A DNA stretch of 64,000 nucleotides from Platycnemis pennipes (lineage: Eukaryota > Arthropoda > Insecta > Odonata > Platycnemididae). Made by a program: the position numbers and the translations under genes. The notes beneath the pieces are model-generated. The model ran no database searches and was not told the origin of the DNA. It saw only the letters and a program-made list of their open reading frames with translations. Within the stretch, counting starts at the first letter, position 1. The number at the start of each line of letters is the position of its first letter. The stretch covers positions 122,656,133 through 122,720,132 of the forward strand of contig OW121853.1 of assembly GCA_933228895.1 (NCBI GenBank). Direction: 5' to 3'. Positions 23,903 to 35,414 of this stretch are shown here, piece by piece.

Positions 23903-24064
23903 TATTCTAAAATAGGTTAAATATTTTCTTGCTTAGTTTTAAACTATTTATTTGCACATAAAACTCTTTGTTTTGAATTTTATTATTCTAAAATAGGTTA
24001 AATATTTTCTTGCTTAGTTTTAAACTATTTATTTGCAAATGAAACTCTTTGTTTTGAATTTTAT
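23903..24064. repeat. 81-bp tandem duplication
   Basis: Two copies of 81 bp (23903-23983 and 23984-24064), starting TATTCTAAAATAGGTTAAAT, differ only near CACATA versus CAAATG. The near identity indicates a recent duplication. Confidence 0.9.
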
Positions 24065-24689
24065 TAATATTCGTATTTTTGAAAATTGTTTGGCAACACG
24101 ACGCTGCTACCATTTGGAAGCATTGGTATTAATTGCCCTATATCAATGACCAATGAAATATTTAAATTACATAAAAAATATAAGAAGTACATTGGTAAGG
24201 TATATTCCTACAGTAAGTGAGTAAATAGGCTTGTAAGCACGTTCCGTCACAAGTACCGTTGCCAATGATAACAACATACTGTAGCGCCACTTTCAAGTAA
24301 CTAAGGCTTTTCTGCTTTTTTTCGAGCAAACATTTATTAATATCAATTAAACAAGTGTGGTAAGGCGAGCACTTTTTTACAATGCTAAATTCTACATAAA
24401 ATTGCGCGTCTTATATTAGTTTTTCGTCGAAACGACATTTCTCTTTACATTATTAATCTGCAAATTTTACTGCAAGAGCCATGCTCTGCCGTATAACCAC
24501 GTATAAAATATCCGATTTTCAACGTCGTTTTCCTTCATATATATGATGGAAAGGCCAAATTATTTCATTGCCAATAGATAAAAGGGCCAAAAAATGATGA
24601 GTCCTGAAATTTTAACAAAAATGACATATACTTCATAATTCGTTGGAGCCACCTTAAATACTACGGTTTCAGGGGGGTGCGGGAAGTGG
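24065..24689. other. AT-rich spacer
   Basis: Nothing was recognised. Confidence 0.35.
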
Positions 24690-24962
24690 GCTGCAATTTT
24701 GGTGAGGCAGGATGAAATCAGACCATAAGATTGTAGAGGACACCGCGAGTTTTGAAGTCTTTACCCAAACTTTTAGGTGCTTCAGACCGGGAGGAAAAGT
24801 ACAAGGATGGGACTGGAAGGGAAAGGAGGAAGGGTGGAGAGAAACCCGACGTCGCCATTGACCTACTCTTAACGAAAGTCTTCAAGGGGACCACGGCTTA
24901 ACGGCCCATCTGACTGACGCGGTAATGAACTCGAACGCTATCCACAAGTCACTGAAGTAGAG
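24690..24962 (-). mobile_element. SINE body family 2, 3' part
   Basis: The minus strand contains AGATGGGCCGTTAAGCC, GTGGTCCCCTT, TTCGTTAAGAGTAGGTCAAT and GTCGGGTTTCTCTCCACCC. These match in order the body of the SINE at 48885-49232. The tRNA-like head is missing. Confidence 0.6.
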
Positions 24963-25491
24963 GCCGGTTTACCAATAAAAAATATCTCTCACTTCCGCGA
25001 TACGAACACAGACTGTAACATAACAATTGAGCCGCCAAGATCAACAATGCAATGTGCAAAAATAGAGGTAAACATATGTTTCCAGGTGACGCCGGAGCCA
25101 ATAGGCAGAAGCGTTGGTAATTAAGGAAACAATAGGAGAGGGCGAGAATCGGGGAGTTGTGTGTTACATGCGGTGGTGTGGAGACGCAAAAGGGACGCGT
25201 GCTTACGAAAAGGCATTATTTGTGAGCTGGTTGGTGTCTGTGTGGGTGAATAAGCATTCGCGAGGGAAGAATTATTATTGGTGTTGTTGTGTTGCGTCTG
25301 ATTTGAATTAAGAAGTGGCTCAAAAGAAAAGAAAGTGAAAAAGTGTATGGCCTCGGAAGTGCGAGCCTGGAGAGAAGTGTATATTTGATTGTTTGTGTTG
25401 GATTAATTTTTAAGTGCATTTCGTGAGGGAAATTTTATTGTCTGTGTATGTTTTATGCAATAAATGTGATATGGTAAATATATTAGAAGAC
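24963..25491. other. Spacer, GT-rich
   Basis: A 65-codon frame at 25114-25311 is low-complexity and unconvincing. Nothing was recognised. Confidence 0.35.
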
Positions 25492-25553
25492 CCTCCAGGT
25501 GAGAGGCCAGTACACTAACCACTGCACCAACCGCCAGTTTTCACCGCCCCATT
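25492..25553 (-). mobile_element. Truncated tRNA-like SINE head
   Basis: The minus strand reads GGTTGGTGCAGTGGTTAGTG, a good A box in tRNA context, followed by ACTGGCCTCTCACC. The B-box half is absent. It ends just before the target duplication of the hAT element. Confidence 0.45.
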
Positions 25554-26313
25554 CACTCACAGACCATAGTTGGGAAAGTTACCAAAAATATTAACTGATT
25601 AAAGTGAAAGTTAATCTCTGTAAAAAGAACTAGTTACAGTTAAAAGTTACTTTTCTGAAAAAGTAATTGATTAAAGTTAAAGTTTAAAAAAGTAACTTTT
25701 AACGTACTTGAAAAAGTAACTTTTACGTTAAAAGTTACTTTTTCAGTTACTTTGGCAAATTGGATGCTGTGGTCTTGGCTGTGGTAATAGAGGACTTGAT
25801 GGTTTTTTTGTTTTGACAAACAAAACGAACACTGAAAACTGTCATTGTAGTTTCTTCCATCCGTATCCATTTGTTTAAAAATATTTGAATTAAGGATTTT
25901 CGTTGTAATTCCATTTAGTGTCCAGAGCGTTGTTGGTCAGGTTTCCTATTTTCTGCTGAAAGGATTCGTCGATTTTTCTGAGGTGGAGCTCCAATTCTGG
26001 GATTTTTAAGTTGTCGTGAATGTAAGAATATCGGACGAACCATGGTGCGCCTGTAATTTGCCACAAAAGATTGTTTTCAGCGGCAGAAAGTGCTTTAAGG
26101 TTAGTTTTTGATATCGATCACCACACTGCGATATGAAGTTTCCCTTAACAATTGTGAAATTGCAGTGGAAATGACTTAGTTATATAGTTACAGTAGATGC
26201 TAAGGGTATGCCTTCGCACATTTTCTCGCGATTCACTGGGGGCTGATGTATTGACGACACAATGTCTCCAAATCAGGCATACGTACACTGGCGAATTGTA
26301 GCAGATACGTTAA

Positions 26314-27022
26314 TGGGGAATATGCATGAAATTTGTTTCTCGAAGATTATTGATGTACTTGAAGCGAAATTTTCTCATCAATTTAAATACATAAGCCAAA
26401 TTTTTCTACGCCCACCACAAAGATTATTAAATGATATTAAAATGTTCCCGAAAATCGACAAAAGTCACGTGACCTGAAACGCCTTCTGACGTCACTGCAC
26501 GGTAAGGGTTCCACATTGCTACGGAGATAGACATCTATTTTTAAAAGAAAACGAAGTGAATATATTGTTTTGAGGTTTTTAGCCGTTTCTCGAAAGAAAC
26601 GATGACTGAAAAAATACTTTTAAAAAACCAGCGATTTCATAGACGTAGTAGAAATTCTTGGGCACTAAACAGACATTATATAATTAATGGACGATTTGCT
26701 CGTTACCATCCATGCTAAGTAAATAAAAAATCGAAATACAATCGTTTATTACAATAAACAAATGAAATAAATACATACGTTATCGCCAAGTTTTCATTTA
26801 ACAACTTACCTCCACGCATTAACAGAGAAACAACGCCATTAATGATACCGTGCCGTGACGTCATGCGATGACGTCGTGTTTTTAAGCTGCCCAAAAAGTA
26901 CAATTTTCAAAGAGTAATATCTTTGTAATGCAACTTAATTCTTCAGCAAAATTTTCGCCAAGAATTTTTTAGCCAATAAACTTCACATTCAAAGAGTTAT
27001 AAAAAATAGTTCATGTTCCCCA
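26314..27022 (-). mobile_element. MITE family M1, inverted copy inside the hAT element
   Basis: It runs TGGGGAATATGCATGAA to TTCATGTTCCCCA and matches the 22359-23130 copy in reverse complement, with some internal deletions (709 versus 772 bp). The flanks are TTAA and TTGA, compatible with a TTAA-type target duplication with one change. Its presence inside the hAT makes it the younger insertion. Confidence 0.75.
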
Positions 27023-27500
27023 TTGAATGAACTACCCTTCCCCTCGTTATCCGTCATAGATTTTTATGCGACCCTTCTTTCTCGGCTTTAACTATGCAGT
27101 ATAAGCAACATGATGTCACCGAGCAAGGCACACGAGCCCTCCAGAACATTGTCTTCGCGTGGTTTCGTGTTTTCTCGTCTGTGGGTGCGTTCCTAAACTA
27201 TGGCGGTCACTCCCCTCAGCCCCACTTTTGTTTGGATGTATTCGTCCGGGCCTATTCATTGCATTCCTGCACAACTACCCTTGCATTCTTAGATACCGTT
27301 TTATTTTCCCTTTTTTCTGCTGGGCAGCTTTTGCGCCCAAATTCGGACAGGTCGACATTCGGCAACATTTAACGAAAAAAATTAACGAGTTAGTTTTATA
27401 TCCGTTAATGTACAATTATTACGATTAAAAGTTAACTTCTAACTATTCTAATTCTAATAAAAGTAACGATTAAATTAAATAGTAAACTACATTTTTAAGG

Positions 27501-28518
27501 ATTTTAATTTTAAATTAAAATGGAATTTCTACAAATGGAATAACCTCCATGCTCTTATGCTGAAGATCGAAACTTAGATCTGAATCTTCATAGAAGTGAA
27601 CTACCACAGCAGTCACTGTTACTCACAGATGTCCACAAATCAGTAGTCACACTACAAATTTAACATCTTCCAATTTTGCTCTCAAATTCATCACTGTTGT
27701 TTCATAAATCTCTGGAATCATTTTATTTGAAATAGTTTTTCCTGGAAGGGATAACGAGGTTCTAAGTGAGTAAGTAACCTCCTGAAGCCTAGTTTTCCAC
27801 TAGACTAAATAGCTGCAATTCCAAGCACATCAGTTCTGCCATTCTTCGTGTAATTGCTATAGCTCCTTGATCCTGGTGTTAAAATTTTTTAACTTTATCA
27901 AAGACCTGTGATAAAGTGAGCTGGTGGTATGACGTTGATTTAGGCCAGGTTTGATGTATTTATAAAATTAGTAGCCAATGTGGAAGCAGTTGGTAAAGAC
28001 AGACTTTCAAGAGAGCTGCTGGTACAATGGACTTCAAGGATAGACACTGGAGCTATTGTACAAATGACGAATAATTTGCTGACTTAACAAAAGCAATGTC
28101 CAAAGAATGAATGAAATCTTCTAAAACTTATACTCTGTATATTATGATATAATTTACGAAAATGATATGAGGACTCGCACCTCCAAAGTAGGTGGACGTA
28201 ACACATACCTATCAATCAGAATATCCTTATTACGGCGGTATTTCATCACTTGATAGAATTGGATGTAATAAAATAAATCATATAGACATTTTAACGACAG
28301 AATTAGAATAATTCGCGGCAACTATGAAGCATCTAAATACACTATTTCACCTGGTTTTAATGTGAAGCCTCCACTTTCACAGTGTAAGAAGGTTTCAAAC
28401 TGGTTTTCGCGCCAATTATTTCGGTGCCGATTATTTTTGGCCTCGGTTCCGGTTCAAAGCTCAAGAACCGGTGGAACCGAGAACCGAAGAACCGAACCGA
28501 CCCATCCCTAATTTTAAT
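27501..28518. mobile_element. Nested hAT-like remnant
   Basis: The right end reads GAACCGACCCATCCCTA, preceded by a run of GAACCG repeats typical of a hAT family, and is followed by ATTTTAAT (28511-28518). The same octamer lies at 27501-27508, so an 8-bp target duplication is plausible. The expected left end TAGGGATGGGTCGG is missing, so that side has been lost. Interior decayed. Confidence 0.5.
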
Positions 28519-28543
28519 CGTTAATCCCAACTATGTCACAGAC

Positions 28544-29443
28544 AAGTGCGGGAGGCAAGCAGCAAGCAAGGGAGAGCGTGTTGTAATTAACCCGACTTTG
28601 TACCCAAATATGTTTTGTTGTTCAATTGTTCTGCTATTAACAGTTTTGCAATTTTCGTACTTCTTTTTTTTGTTGCTATGCCCTGCTCAACAGTAAAGTT
28701 TCTCTGTTATGTTCTATGCGCTGTAGACTATGCCTCATGGATATTATATGTGTTCTCGTCATTAAACCACCATTTTTAACAGAGCGGCCCTTTAATACTC
28801 TAAGGTCGACCGTTAACTCAGCAATCGTGCCACCTTCTGGGAAAACCACACGCGCTGAAATACGACCGCGACTGAAACCAGAAAACGAGTCATAAAAATG
28901 TTGAGAGGAGGAGGAGTCTTTTTTTCCTCTCGTTTCGACTCTGCGCGATTAATTTGCCCCTCCTCACTCGAGGCAGATGGGAAGGAGGGACAGTTCTTTT
29001 TTTTCTGAATCATCACCACCGATGGAGTTCTTTTTTTAATCCTGGGGCGTAGAGGCGATGATCAAAGTCCCACCAGAGCGAGAGGCGCTCTTCACCTGTT
29101 TTCGGAGATCGTACGAGAGAGAGAGGAATGCGCGACGTGGTTGGAGGGGGACAGGAGCGAGAGATTAGCGGGGGAGGGGGCGGGTCGAAACAAGCGAGTC
29201 CGAGAGAGCGAAGGGGTGAGCCCAACGGTGACACGGAGAGTCGTTCACCACCGCCAGGGTCGAGACCCCATAGCGCTTGGGCATCGGTTGCACGGAACCG
29301 GCAATGGTTCCGACTGAAATTCTGACGACAAGTCAGCTTTTGATTGCCCATCCGAGAATATGATTGAGGTTTTTTAACAGCGAACAATCTTATTTCCCGA
29401 TGAGACCGGCAATCCGGGTTGCGTCTGCGTGCGCTGTTTTAAC
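28544..29443. other. Spacer with pyrimidine and GC-rich segment
   Basis: Frames of 65-124 codons on both strands at 28813-29387 overlap in compositionally biased DNA and show no domain. Nothing was recognised. Confidence 0.35.
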
Positions 29444-29480
29444 TCTACAGTTTCGCCAGCTCTCCTGCTGGCGTGCTCAG
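29444..29480 (-). ncRNA. Degenerate hammerhead-like motif
   Basis: The minus strand reads CTGAGCA, hairpin GCCAGC-AGGAGA-GCTGGC, GAAAC and TGTAG. The stem II hairpin is nearly identical to those at 50328 and 62125. Two core positions and the GTC are changed, so it is probably inactive. Confidence 0.4.
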
Positions 29481-29565
29481 TTGTATAATAACAATATTAA
29501 ATTTTATTTTCTCAGGGTACAATAATCCTAAGAGCAGCAATTGTACAATGTGTGGTGATCTTAAG

Positions 29566-30160
29566 AGTCATCATCATCATCGGTCAACAATCCTAGGATT
29601 GGTTTGACGCAGCCCTCCACTCGATTCTTCTATCGGCTAACCTCTTCATTATAACGTAGCTGCTCTCTTTTACATCCTTCACAACTTTCTCCATATACCT
29701 CATACGAGGCCTGCCTTTTCCATTCTTCCCGTTCACTTTTCCCTCGGCGATTGTCTTCATCAGGCCATCGTGTCTTAAGATGTGGCTTATTAAGTTGACC
29801 CGTCTTCTTTTTAATGTTTTCAGTGGACATCTCTTCTCTCCCACTCTTCTTAACACTTCTTCGTTTGTCACTCGATCGATCCATTTTATCTTCATAATTC
29901 TTCGGTAGCACCACATTTCAAATGCTTCCAGCCTGGACTACTCTGCTGCTGTTATTGTCCATGCTTCGCTGCCATATAGTAGAATGCCCCATATGTATGT
30001 TCTAATGAAATGTTTGCTCACTTCAACGTTTGTATTTGCAGCTGTAAGCAGAAACTTCTTCTGGTAAAATGCCCTTTTTGCTAAGGCAATTCTACTGGCA
30101 ATTTCTCTTTTACTTAGTCCATCGCTGGTTACTCGGCATCCCAGGTACAAGAATATAATT
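29566..30160 (-). mobile_element. RTE-like LINE, longest coding remnant
   Basis: Minus strand from about 30155: YLGCRVTSDGLSKREIASRI, LAKRAFYQKKFLLTAANTNVE, GILLYGSEAWTITAAE, then in another frame WCYRRIMKIKWIDRVTNEEV, GHILRHDGLMKTIAEGKVNG and RRIEWRAASNQS. One frameshift lies near 29935. It ends in ATGATGATGATGA. This copy and the one at 57040 show more of the reverse transcriptase thumb region than the others. Confidence 0.85.
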
Positions 30161-30639
30161 AACTTAAATTTAAAATAACTTGATACAAAGCAATACAATA
30201 CATCGTAATAAAGTGAGTTACTACTTAAGAGGTTACCGCAACGACGGGGCTCATCGAATTTTTCATGACAATTTTTAGCCACCGAAACCATACCTTTCCC
30301 AATGGTTGCAACTTAAGCCAATCGACTATTTCAGTGCGGATGAAGAGCTGCTAAACAGCTTCGGTGCATCATGATGGTTAAGCGACTGGAACCACTTGTA
30401 ATTATCGAATCGAAGTTGAGAAAGTTATGAAGCCCTTCTTCAATGATGGCAATATTCCACAAAGTTTGCACTGTCGTTGGGTGTCTCGCCCTTATCACAC
30501 CCTTGCCACGGAGCGTTGGAAAGCAGCACAGAATATAACATGGCTCGGGGTGGCTGTGCATGCGGTAACTATGACAATAAAACAGGGACCTCGACCCAAT
30601 TCCGGGCAGGCGTGCGGGCGACGGAGGGGGGAGGGGAGG
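30161..30639. other. Spacer
   Basis: No gene was recognised. A 155-codon plus-strand frame starting at 30427 runs into the repeat below and has no domain. Confidence 0.35.
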
Positions 30640-30897
30640 GGAGGGGGGGCAGGCGGCTTCCGTTTGCCTCTCGGAAGGAAGCGATTGAGTGCAGGACGCC
30701 AGGGCGCGCGGCCTTCGTCACGAAAAGGGCGCACGGTTCAAATCTGTCTCGAGAAAATACGCGAGAGCAGGCGAAAAATATTTCCTGAAAAGCTTTGCCG
30801 CAGTTATCCCAACTTTCTGACTGAAATTCGAGAGAAGCCTCAGACAGAAAGGCTTGCCGACATCGAAGACGGATGCGGGCCTTTGCGACAATAAGGA
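30640..30897 (+). repeat. Dispersed repeat R1, copy 1
   Basis: It matches 61014-61276 almost end to end, from GGCAGGCGGCTTCCGTTTGC to CCTTTGCGACAATAAGGAT. The middle contains CACGGTTCAAATCTG, a B-box-like word. No coding domain. Both copies are preceded by G-rich sequence. Confidence 0.75.
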
Positions 30898-31359
30898 TAC
30901 TGTGCGCCCGGGGCCGTGTACCCCAGATTGTGATGAATGAAAAGGCAAGGGCACCTTCGAGCGACTCCGTTTATTTCCCGCTCGATTGCTGGCGAAGCGC
31001 GCGACACATGTCCGCGTCCACACGCTCCCGGCTTCCGACGAACACTACTTGAGAAACCCAACCGACACCCACGCCGAAGGCAGAGGGCCCGGATGGGAAA
31101 GGGTTACTGAACCCTCGATTAGCGGTACCGCTAAGGAATTCCCACTCCAAAGGGTATATGCGAATCCTTATTGTTGGTGACCGCGGGAGAAAGGGACCGG
31201 CCGATACTGCCGAGACACTCAAATCCGGGGAAAACCAGAAAAGGGAAACAAACTCGCCCCTGGAACCGACGGGGGGCGGGGAAAAGGACTCAACAGATAC
31301 TATATATTTAACAGTATCGAATTTAACTTTGTGGAACTACGTCATTTAAGAAATAAAAC
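30898..31359. other. GC-rich spacer
   Basis: Overlapping frames without domains; nothing was recognised. Confidence 0.35.
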
Positions 31360-31480
31360 GTAACTTAGATTTAAAAGTTTAATACACGACCAGGGCCACC
31401 TGATCAGAGCCTGGTGAGTCAATCCTAGACGAAACACGGGTCGTGTATTAAATTCAACGCGAGAGAATCTATGTTAAGTT
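31360..31480. mobile_element. Small PLE-like foldback with ribozyme-like strand
   Basis: Inverted arms TTAATACACGACC and GGTCGTGTATTAA enclose about 50 bp. On the plus strand (31400-31442) it reads CTGATCA ... GAAAC, ACGG, GTC, one base off the hammerhead core, but stem II does not pair. The left flank ACTTTGTGGAACTA recurs at the next foldback. Confidence 0.45.
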
Positions 31481-31514
31481 TGATTCCTATAATAAGAATA
31501 CTATCTAGGAAGTT

Positions 31515-31640
31515 TGGTATGGATAGGGGTCAGTAAGGGAACGGAGGAAGGGTGGAAGAAACCTGGCGTCGGTTAGTCTACTCTTCACGAAAGACACTGA
31601 TTAGTGCATTGATGAAAAAATCCCGTCCGATTAACGGAAT
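31515..31640 (-). mobile_element. SINE body family 2 fragment
   Basis: The minus strand shares ATCGGACGGGA, TTTCGTGAAGAGTAGACTAA and GACGCCAGGTTTCTTCCACC in order with the SINE at 48885-49232. It is diverged and headless. Confidence 0.5.
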
Positions 31641-31641
31641 A

Positions 31642-32190
31642 CTGAATCATCATTATCATTAGTCACCAATCCCGAGATAGGTCTGACGCAGCTCTCCACT
31701 GAATCCTCCTACAAGCTAGTCTCTACTATATAAACTGTACAGTTTCAGAAGTAACTTGGTGGAACTGCATGTTTACGTAAAAGTAAAATAAAATACTATG
31801 TATATTCCATACTATTTTAATTCACCGACCCCGTAGAAATTTTCAGGGTCAGGACCCGGAAAATGTCTACGGAGTAGACGAACCCCGGGTCGGTGAATTC
31901 AAATAGTGTGGTATATACATAGTATTTTATTTTACTTTTACGTAAGCTAGTCACTACTTATTATGTATTTCTTCTCTTTCACATCCTTCATCACTAATTA
32001 TTTCTCTTTCGAGACCTTCCTTTCCCTTTCACTTGTCCTTCGACGATTGTCTTTATCAGGTAATCATCTCTCACGATACGGCTGGTTAAGTTCTCTCGTC
32101 TTCTTCTTAAGGTTTTCATGAGACCTCTTTTCACCCACTCTTCTTAGGACCTCCTCTTTACTTATTCGGTCAATATAATCGGTTTTAACT
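31642..32190 (-). mobile_element. RTE-like LINE copy, split by a foldback
   Basis: The 3' end (31642-31735, with an ATC-repeat tail and CTGACGCAGCTCTCCACTGA) and the coding part (31945-32190) belong to one minus-strand RTE copy. Its translation resembles VDGKGKGRPR.R and GHILRHD but is riddled with changes, so the copy is old. It is interrupted by the insertion at 31736-31944. Confidence 0.7.
31736..31944. mobile_element. PLE-like foldback inserted in the RTE copy
   Basis: Inverted arms of about 56 bp (31774-31830 and 31888-31944) carry TACGTAAAAGTAAAATAAAA and ATTCACCGACC. The centre holds a hairpin GTCTAC-GGA-GTAGAC followed by GAACCCCGGGTC, a decayed hammerhead-like core (31857-31891, plus strand). 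AAGCTAGTC occurs on both sides (near 31713 and 31944) and may be the target duplication. Confidence 0.65.
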
Positions 32191-32773
32191 TCAAATTGCA
32201 ACACTGAACACTGAACTAGAAGTGAATTTCACACTGCACTGAATTAGGGATCGGTACTCCACTGATATTGTATAAATAGTTACATCACTTCCAGGAATCG
32301 AATTCGGACACCGAGATTGGGAACCTGTGCTCAAGCAGAGGGGGGAGGATTTTGTGGGAGGGGGGGAAGGGGAAAGGGACCGGGTTGCTAGGCGAGAGTG
32401 GAGGGACGTGTGGGACCATCCTTCCATTTTTTCCTTGTTTAGTATTCCTTCCGGCCGCAGGAGAGAAGGGAGCGTTGCACGAAGGCCATCTTTTTCCTCT
32501 TTCCTCCGATAGGGAGGGGGAGGAGTACTAACCGGCCCTGGCACCCGGGGTTCGACGGAAACCACGGGCATCCCCTGGTTTAATGCGCCACGCCCCTGTA
32601 ACAGACATGCGAGAAAGTCTCGGCATAAACTTGGCGGATCTGAATACAAATGCCATTACAACTCCCTTCACATTTGACGCTGCGTGACGCTTAAATGAAT
32701 CAATACAAACCCAAACAAGACATCCCTCACACCAATAAGATTCGACGAGAGATACACCCCACATATATATTTA
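32191..32773. other. Spacer
   Basis: GC-skewed around 32330-32550 with overlapping domain-free frames on both strands. Nothing was recognised. Confidence 0.35.
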
Positions 32774-33680
32774 CTGGGTGCGGCAACAAAACTCCCTTTT
32801 TTCAAAACTTAATAAAACCCATTGTATTGATAAATTTTTTTTTGTTTTTTTATAATGTAGGCACATATCTAAAGTTCTGTTTTACACAGTTCTGAAGATC
32901 AAATCAGGTAGGTGACGTCCCCCATTCTCCATACACTGAATAAACCGATTTCTGGCGTTTGTCATGACTCTTGCCAGCATAGCAGGGGTTATGTTGGCAA
33001 TTTCTTCCTGGATGTTGGTGTACAAAGCTTGTAGGGTCCTTGGACGGTTCACATAAACACGGGACTTCAAAAAACCCCGTAGAAAAAAATCGCAAGGCGC
33101 CAAATCGGGAGAGCGGGCCGGCCACTCCAAATCGCCCCTAATTGAGATGAGGAAGTGTTCCCTCAAAACAGCCATCGATGCTCTTGAAGTGTGAGCCGTT
33201 GCACCGTCTTGTAGTAACCAAATATCCCCCAAGTCCAACTCATCTAGCCGTAGAAAAAAAATTCCTGTAACATGTTTGCATACCGGACTGAATTCACTGT
33301 CACTGTGACTTAATTTTCCTCAAAGAACCAGGGACCAATAATTCCAGCTGAAATAATTTCACACCACAGTGACTTTAGGTGAATTCGAAGGCTTTTTATG
33401 CAATTCTCGAGGATTGGTGTTAGCCCAGCAGCGCATGTTTTGTTTGTTAACGGATCCACACAAATGAAAATGGGCTTCATCACTAAAAAAAAATAGCGTC
33501 CTCAGGAACGATTTCGAGAAGAACCTTACACGCGTTCCTCCAAGAATTGAAGTCACATTCAGAAAGTTCCTGCACATTCGCCATCTTGTAAGGATGGTAA
33601 TGAAGATCATCAAGAAGAATTCTCCTCACAGAACGAACGGAAAGTTCAAGGGCAGACGCATGTTTGCGTGCCGAACGCCG

Positions 33681-33719
33681 CACAGTGGTCGATTTTCGAG
33701 TATTAGAGGGACAAAATTA
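33681..33719 (+). promoter_or_regulatory. RSS-like Transib terminus (left)
   Basis: CACAGTG, identical to the V(D)J heptamer, then exactly 23 bp, then ACAAAATTA, which matches six of nine bases of the consensus nonamer ACAAAAACC. It would be the transposase binding and cleavage site. Confidence 0.75.
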
Positions 33720-34209
33720 TTTTTTCAGTTTAAGCGATCGAATAGCCTTAGTTTAGTGGAAAATTCTGGAATTATGACCGGAAAAGCAGCACAACATGAA
33801 AATATAGCATTAAAAGTGGGCTCCATGAGTAAATATACGTTGTTACCTGTCTGCGTTTCGCTGTCTGTGTTATCATCTAAAAATTGATGTAATAAAAGTT
33901 ACTGCTTTGTGTTCAAATAGAAAACAAATGATTTGTTATTATACGAATAAAAAATAATAATAATACAGGTATTTCAATATATTGTTGTAACATTAACATG
34001 TTTTCTTGCAATTGTTTAATGCATAAAATATTTTAATCAATTTTATCTCATTAAAATTCATTCAAAGATACTCATTCTCTCCCCGTATCCGTTTGAGGCG
34101 TCATTTACCGCACGTACAGGAGTTTTTAGTATACTTATCACAGCGCTAGGCAGTTGACTACAATATTCAATTTGTAATTTTCTGAGGGCCGAAATTATTG
34201 GGTCGGAAA

Positions 34210-35414
34210 ATGTTAATATTAGAATCTACATTTCTTGATTAGTGTCCTCTTTTGACATTTTTCGAAAGAGATGTTCCTTGTGTCCTTGCACATCCTTTGA
34301 TAGTTGGCAAGTTGTAAAACCATGATTTCAATCACGCCTGCTTCATCGATCAAAATGTTATGGACACTAGTAGGCTTTTAAAGCTAATTGCAAAGGCTAA
34401 CGTATAGTTTAAAAGTGTCATGTTTATACTTTCCAAAGGCTTCTGCGTTAAGTCCATATCTACTTGATATGGCTTGCAAAATAACGGAGAAGCGTTCAAC
34501 GTCTCGTAAACTCCAGTAATTTCCGCAGCTTTCCTTGGGTTTTCAAAGAATCGGCGAGAGGTGTTACCATCGTCGGTGGTTCCACATCCTCGTTTTAGTA
34601 CATCAACTAGGAGGCCCCTTTCTGATCTAAACTCACTTATTATTTCTTTTTTTCTTAACTGATAAGCACCTTTCGCTCTCTGATTTCCACGGACTTGCCA
34701 TTTCTGAATTTTTAGCCTGTAGTATATATGCAAGGCACTCGAAAAATCGAATAGAGCATGCAGTGTAGATAAGCCAAAGTTAAATTCTAACATATTAACA
34801 GGTCGTTTTTTAAATTGTCTAAATTGTCCATGGCTTTAGGAAAAGCACAACAAATGTAGCACACTTGCGCTGATTAATTATTCGTCAAAGAGCTGCAGAT
34901 CTTGCCATCTACCATTGTATTTACAAACAAATGCTCAATAATTCTCTCAATTACTTCATTTGCAATGTTTTATTTAGTTGGCATCAAATTAGCTATTTGC
35001 TTCTCAATTTAAAGGATATCTCCTCTAATTTTATCTGGAGTTTCCTTCACGAATTGAAAACGAATAGGCCTGCAAAATCTCGTGGAGGACGATTTTACCA
35101 TACGTTTACTTTTTGATTCATTTCTTATTCCTCAAGTTGAAGTTTTAAGGAAAAATTGACGTCAGATGAACGTCGGAATCCATAGATAGCCGATTTTCGG
35201 AAAATCTTTGCTTTGAAAGGGAGTGTCCTGAAATGCCATCGTAGCCCCATTTATTACTCATTTGAATTAATACTTTGTTGTATCGTATTGTTGTTTTAAT
35301 TGATAATTGTACTTTCATCAGACATATCGCTGTATGATATAATAAATTTTGTAGTTTAACCTCCATTAAGGTTTCTGATACAATGAACGATTCCTGTATA
35401 GGGTAACAATCCAT
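34210..35414 (-). pseudogene. Transib transposase (RAG1-core relative), degenerate
   Basis: Minus-strand segments in order: SETLMEVKLQNLLYHTAI, then NKWGYDGISGHSLSKQRFS (the D of YDG is the expected first catalytic Asp), DSDVHLTSIF, then at 34793-34350 FNFGLSTLHALFDFSSALH, IQKWQVRGNQ, RKKEIISEFRSERGLLVDVL, GTTDDGNTSRRFFENPRKAA and EITGV, then in a shifted frame SIHNILIDEAGVIE and LANYQ. This order and these motifs are those of Transib transposases, the group related to the RAG1 core. Frameshifts and stops separate the pieces, so it is dead. It is the source of mobility only in the past; the element could still be moved in trans. Confidence 0.85.

Larger units (their letters stand above)
25565..28535. 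mobile_element. hAT element with perfect 8-bp target duplication, carrying nested insertions
   Basis: The element begins CATAGTTGGGAAAGTTA and ends TTAATCCCAACTATG. Both flanks carry TCACAGAC (25557-25564 and 28536-28543). Ends and internal words such as CAAATTCGGACAGGTCGACA match the 803-bp copy at 11520-12322. The extra length comes from a segment of about 1 kb (26203-27215) that includes MITE M1, and from a second hAT-like insertion (27501-28518). No intact transposase was seen. Confidence 0.88.

Noticed and set aside
28813..29387. Possible exon or promoter in GC-rich block
   Set aside because: No consistent splice sites, domain or core promoter elements could be identified.
30427..30894. 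155-codon plus-strand frame
   Set aside because: It spans the edge of repeat R1; the other R1 copy at 61014 breaks the equivalent frame context, and no motif is present.
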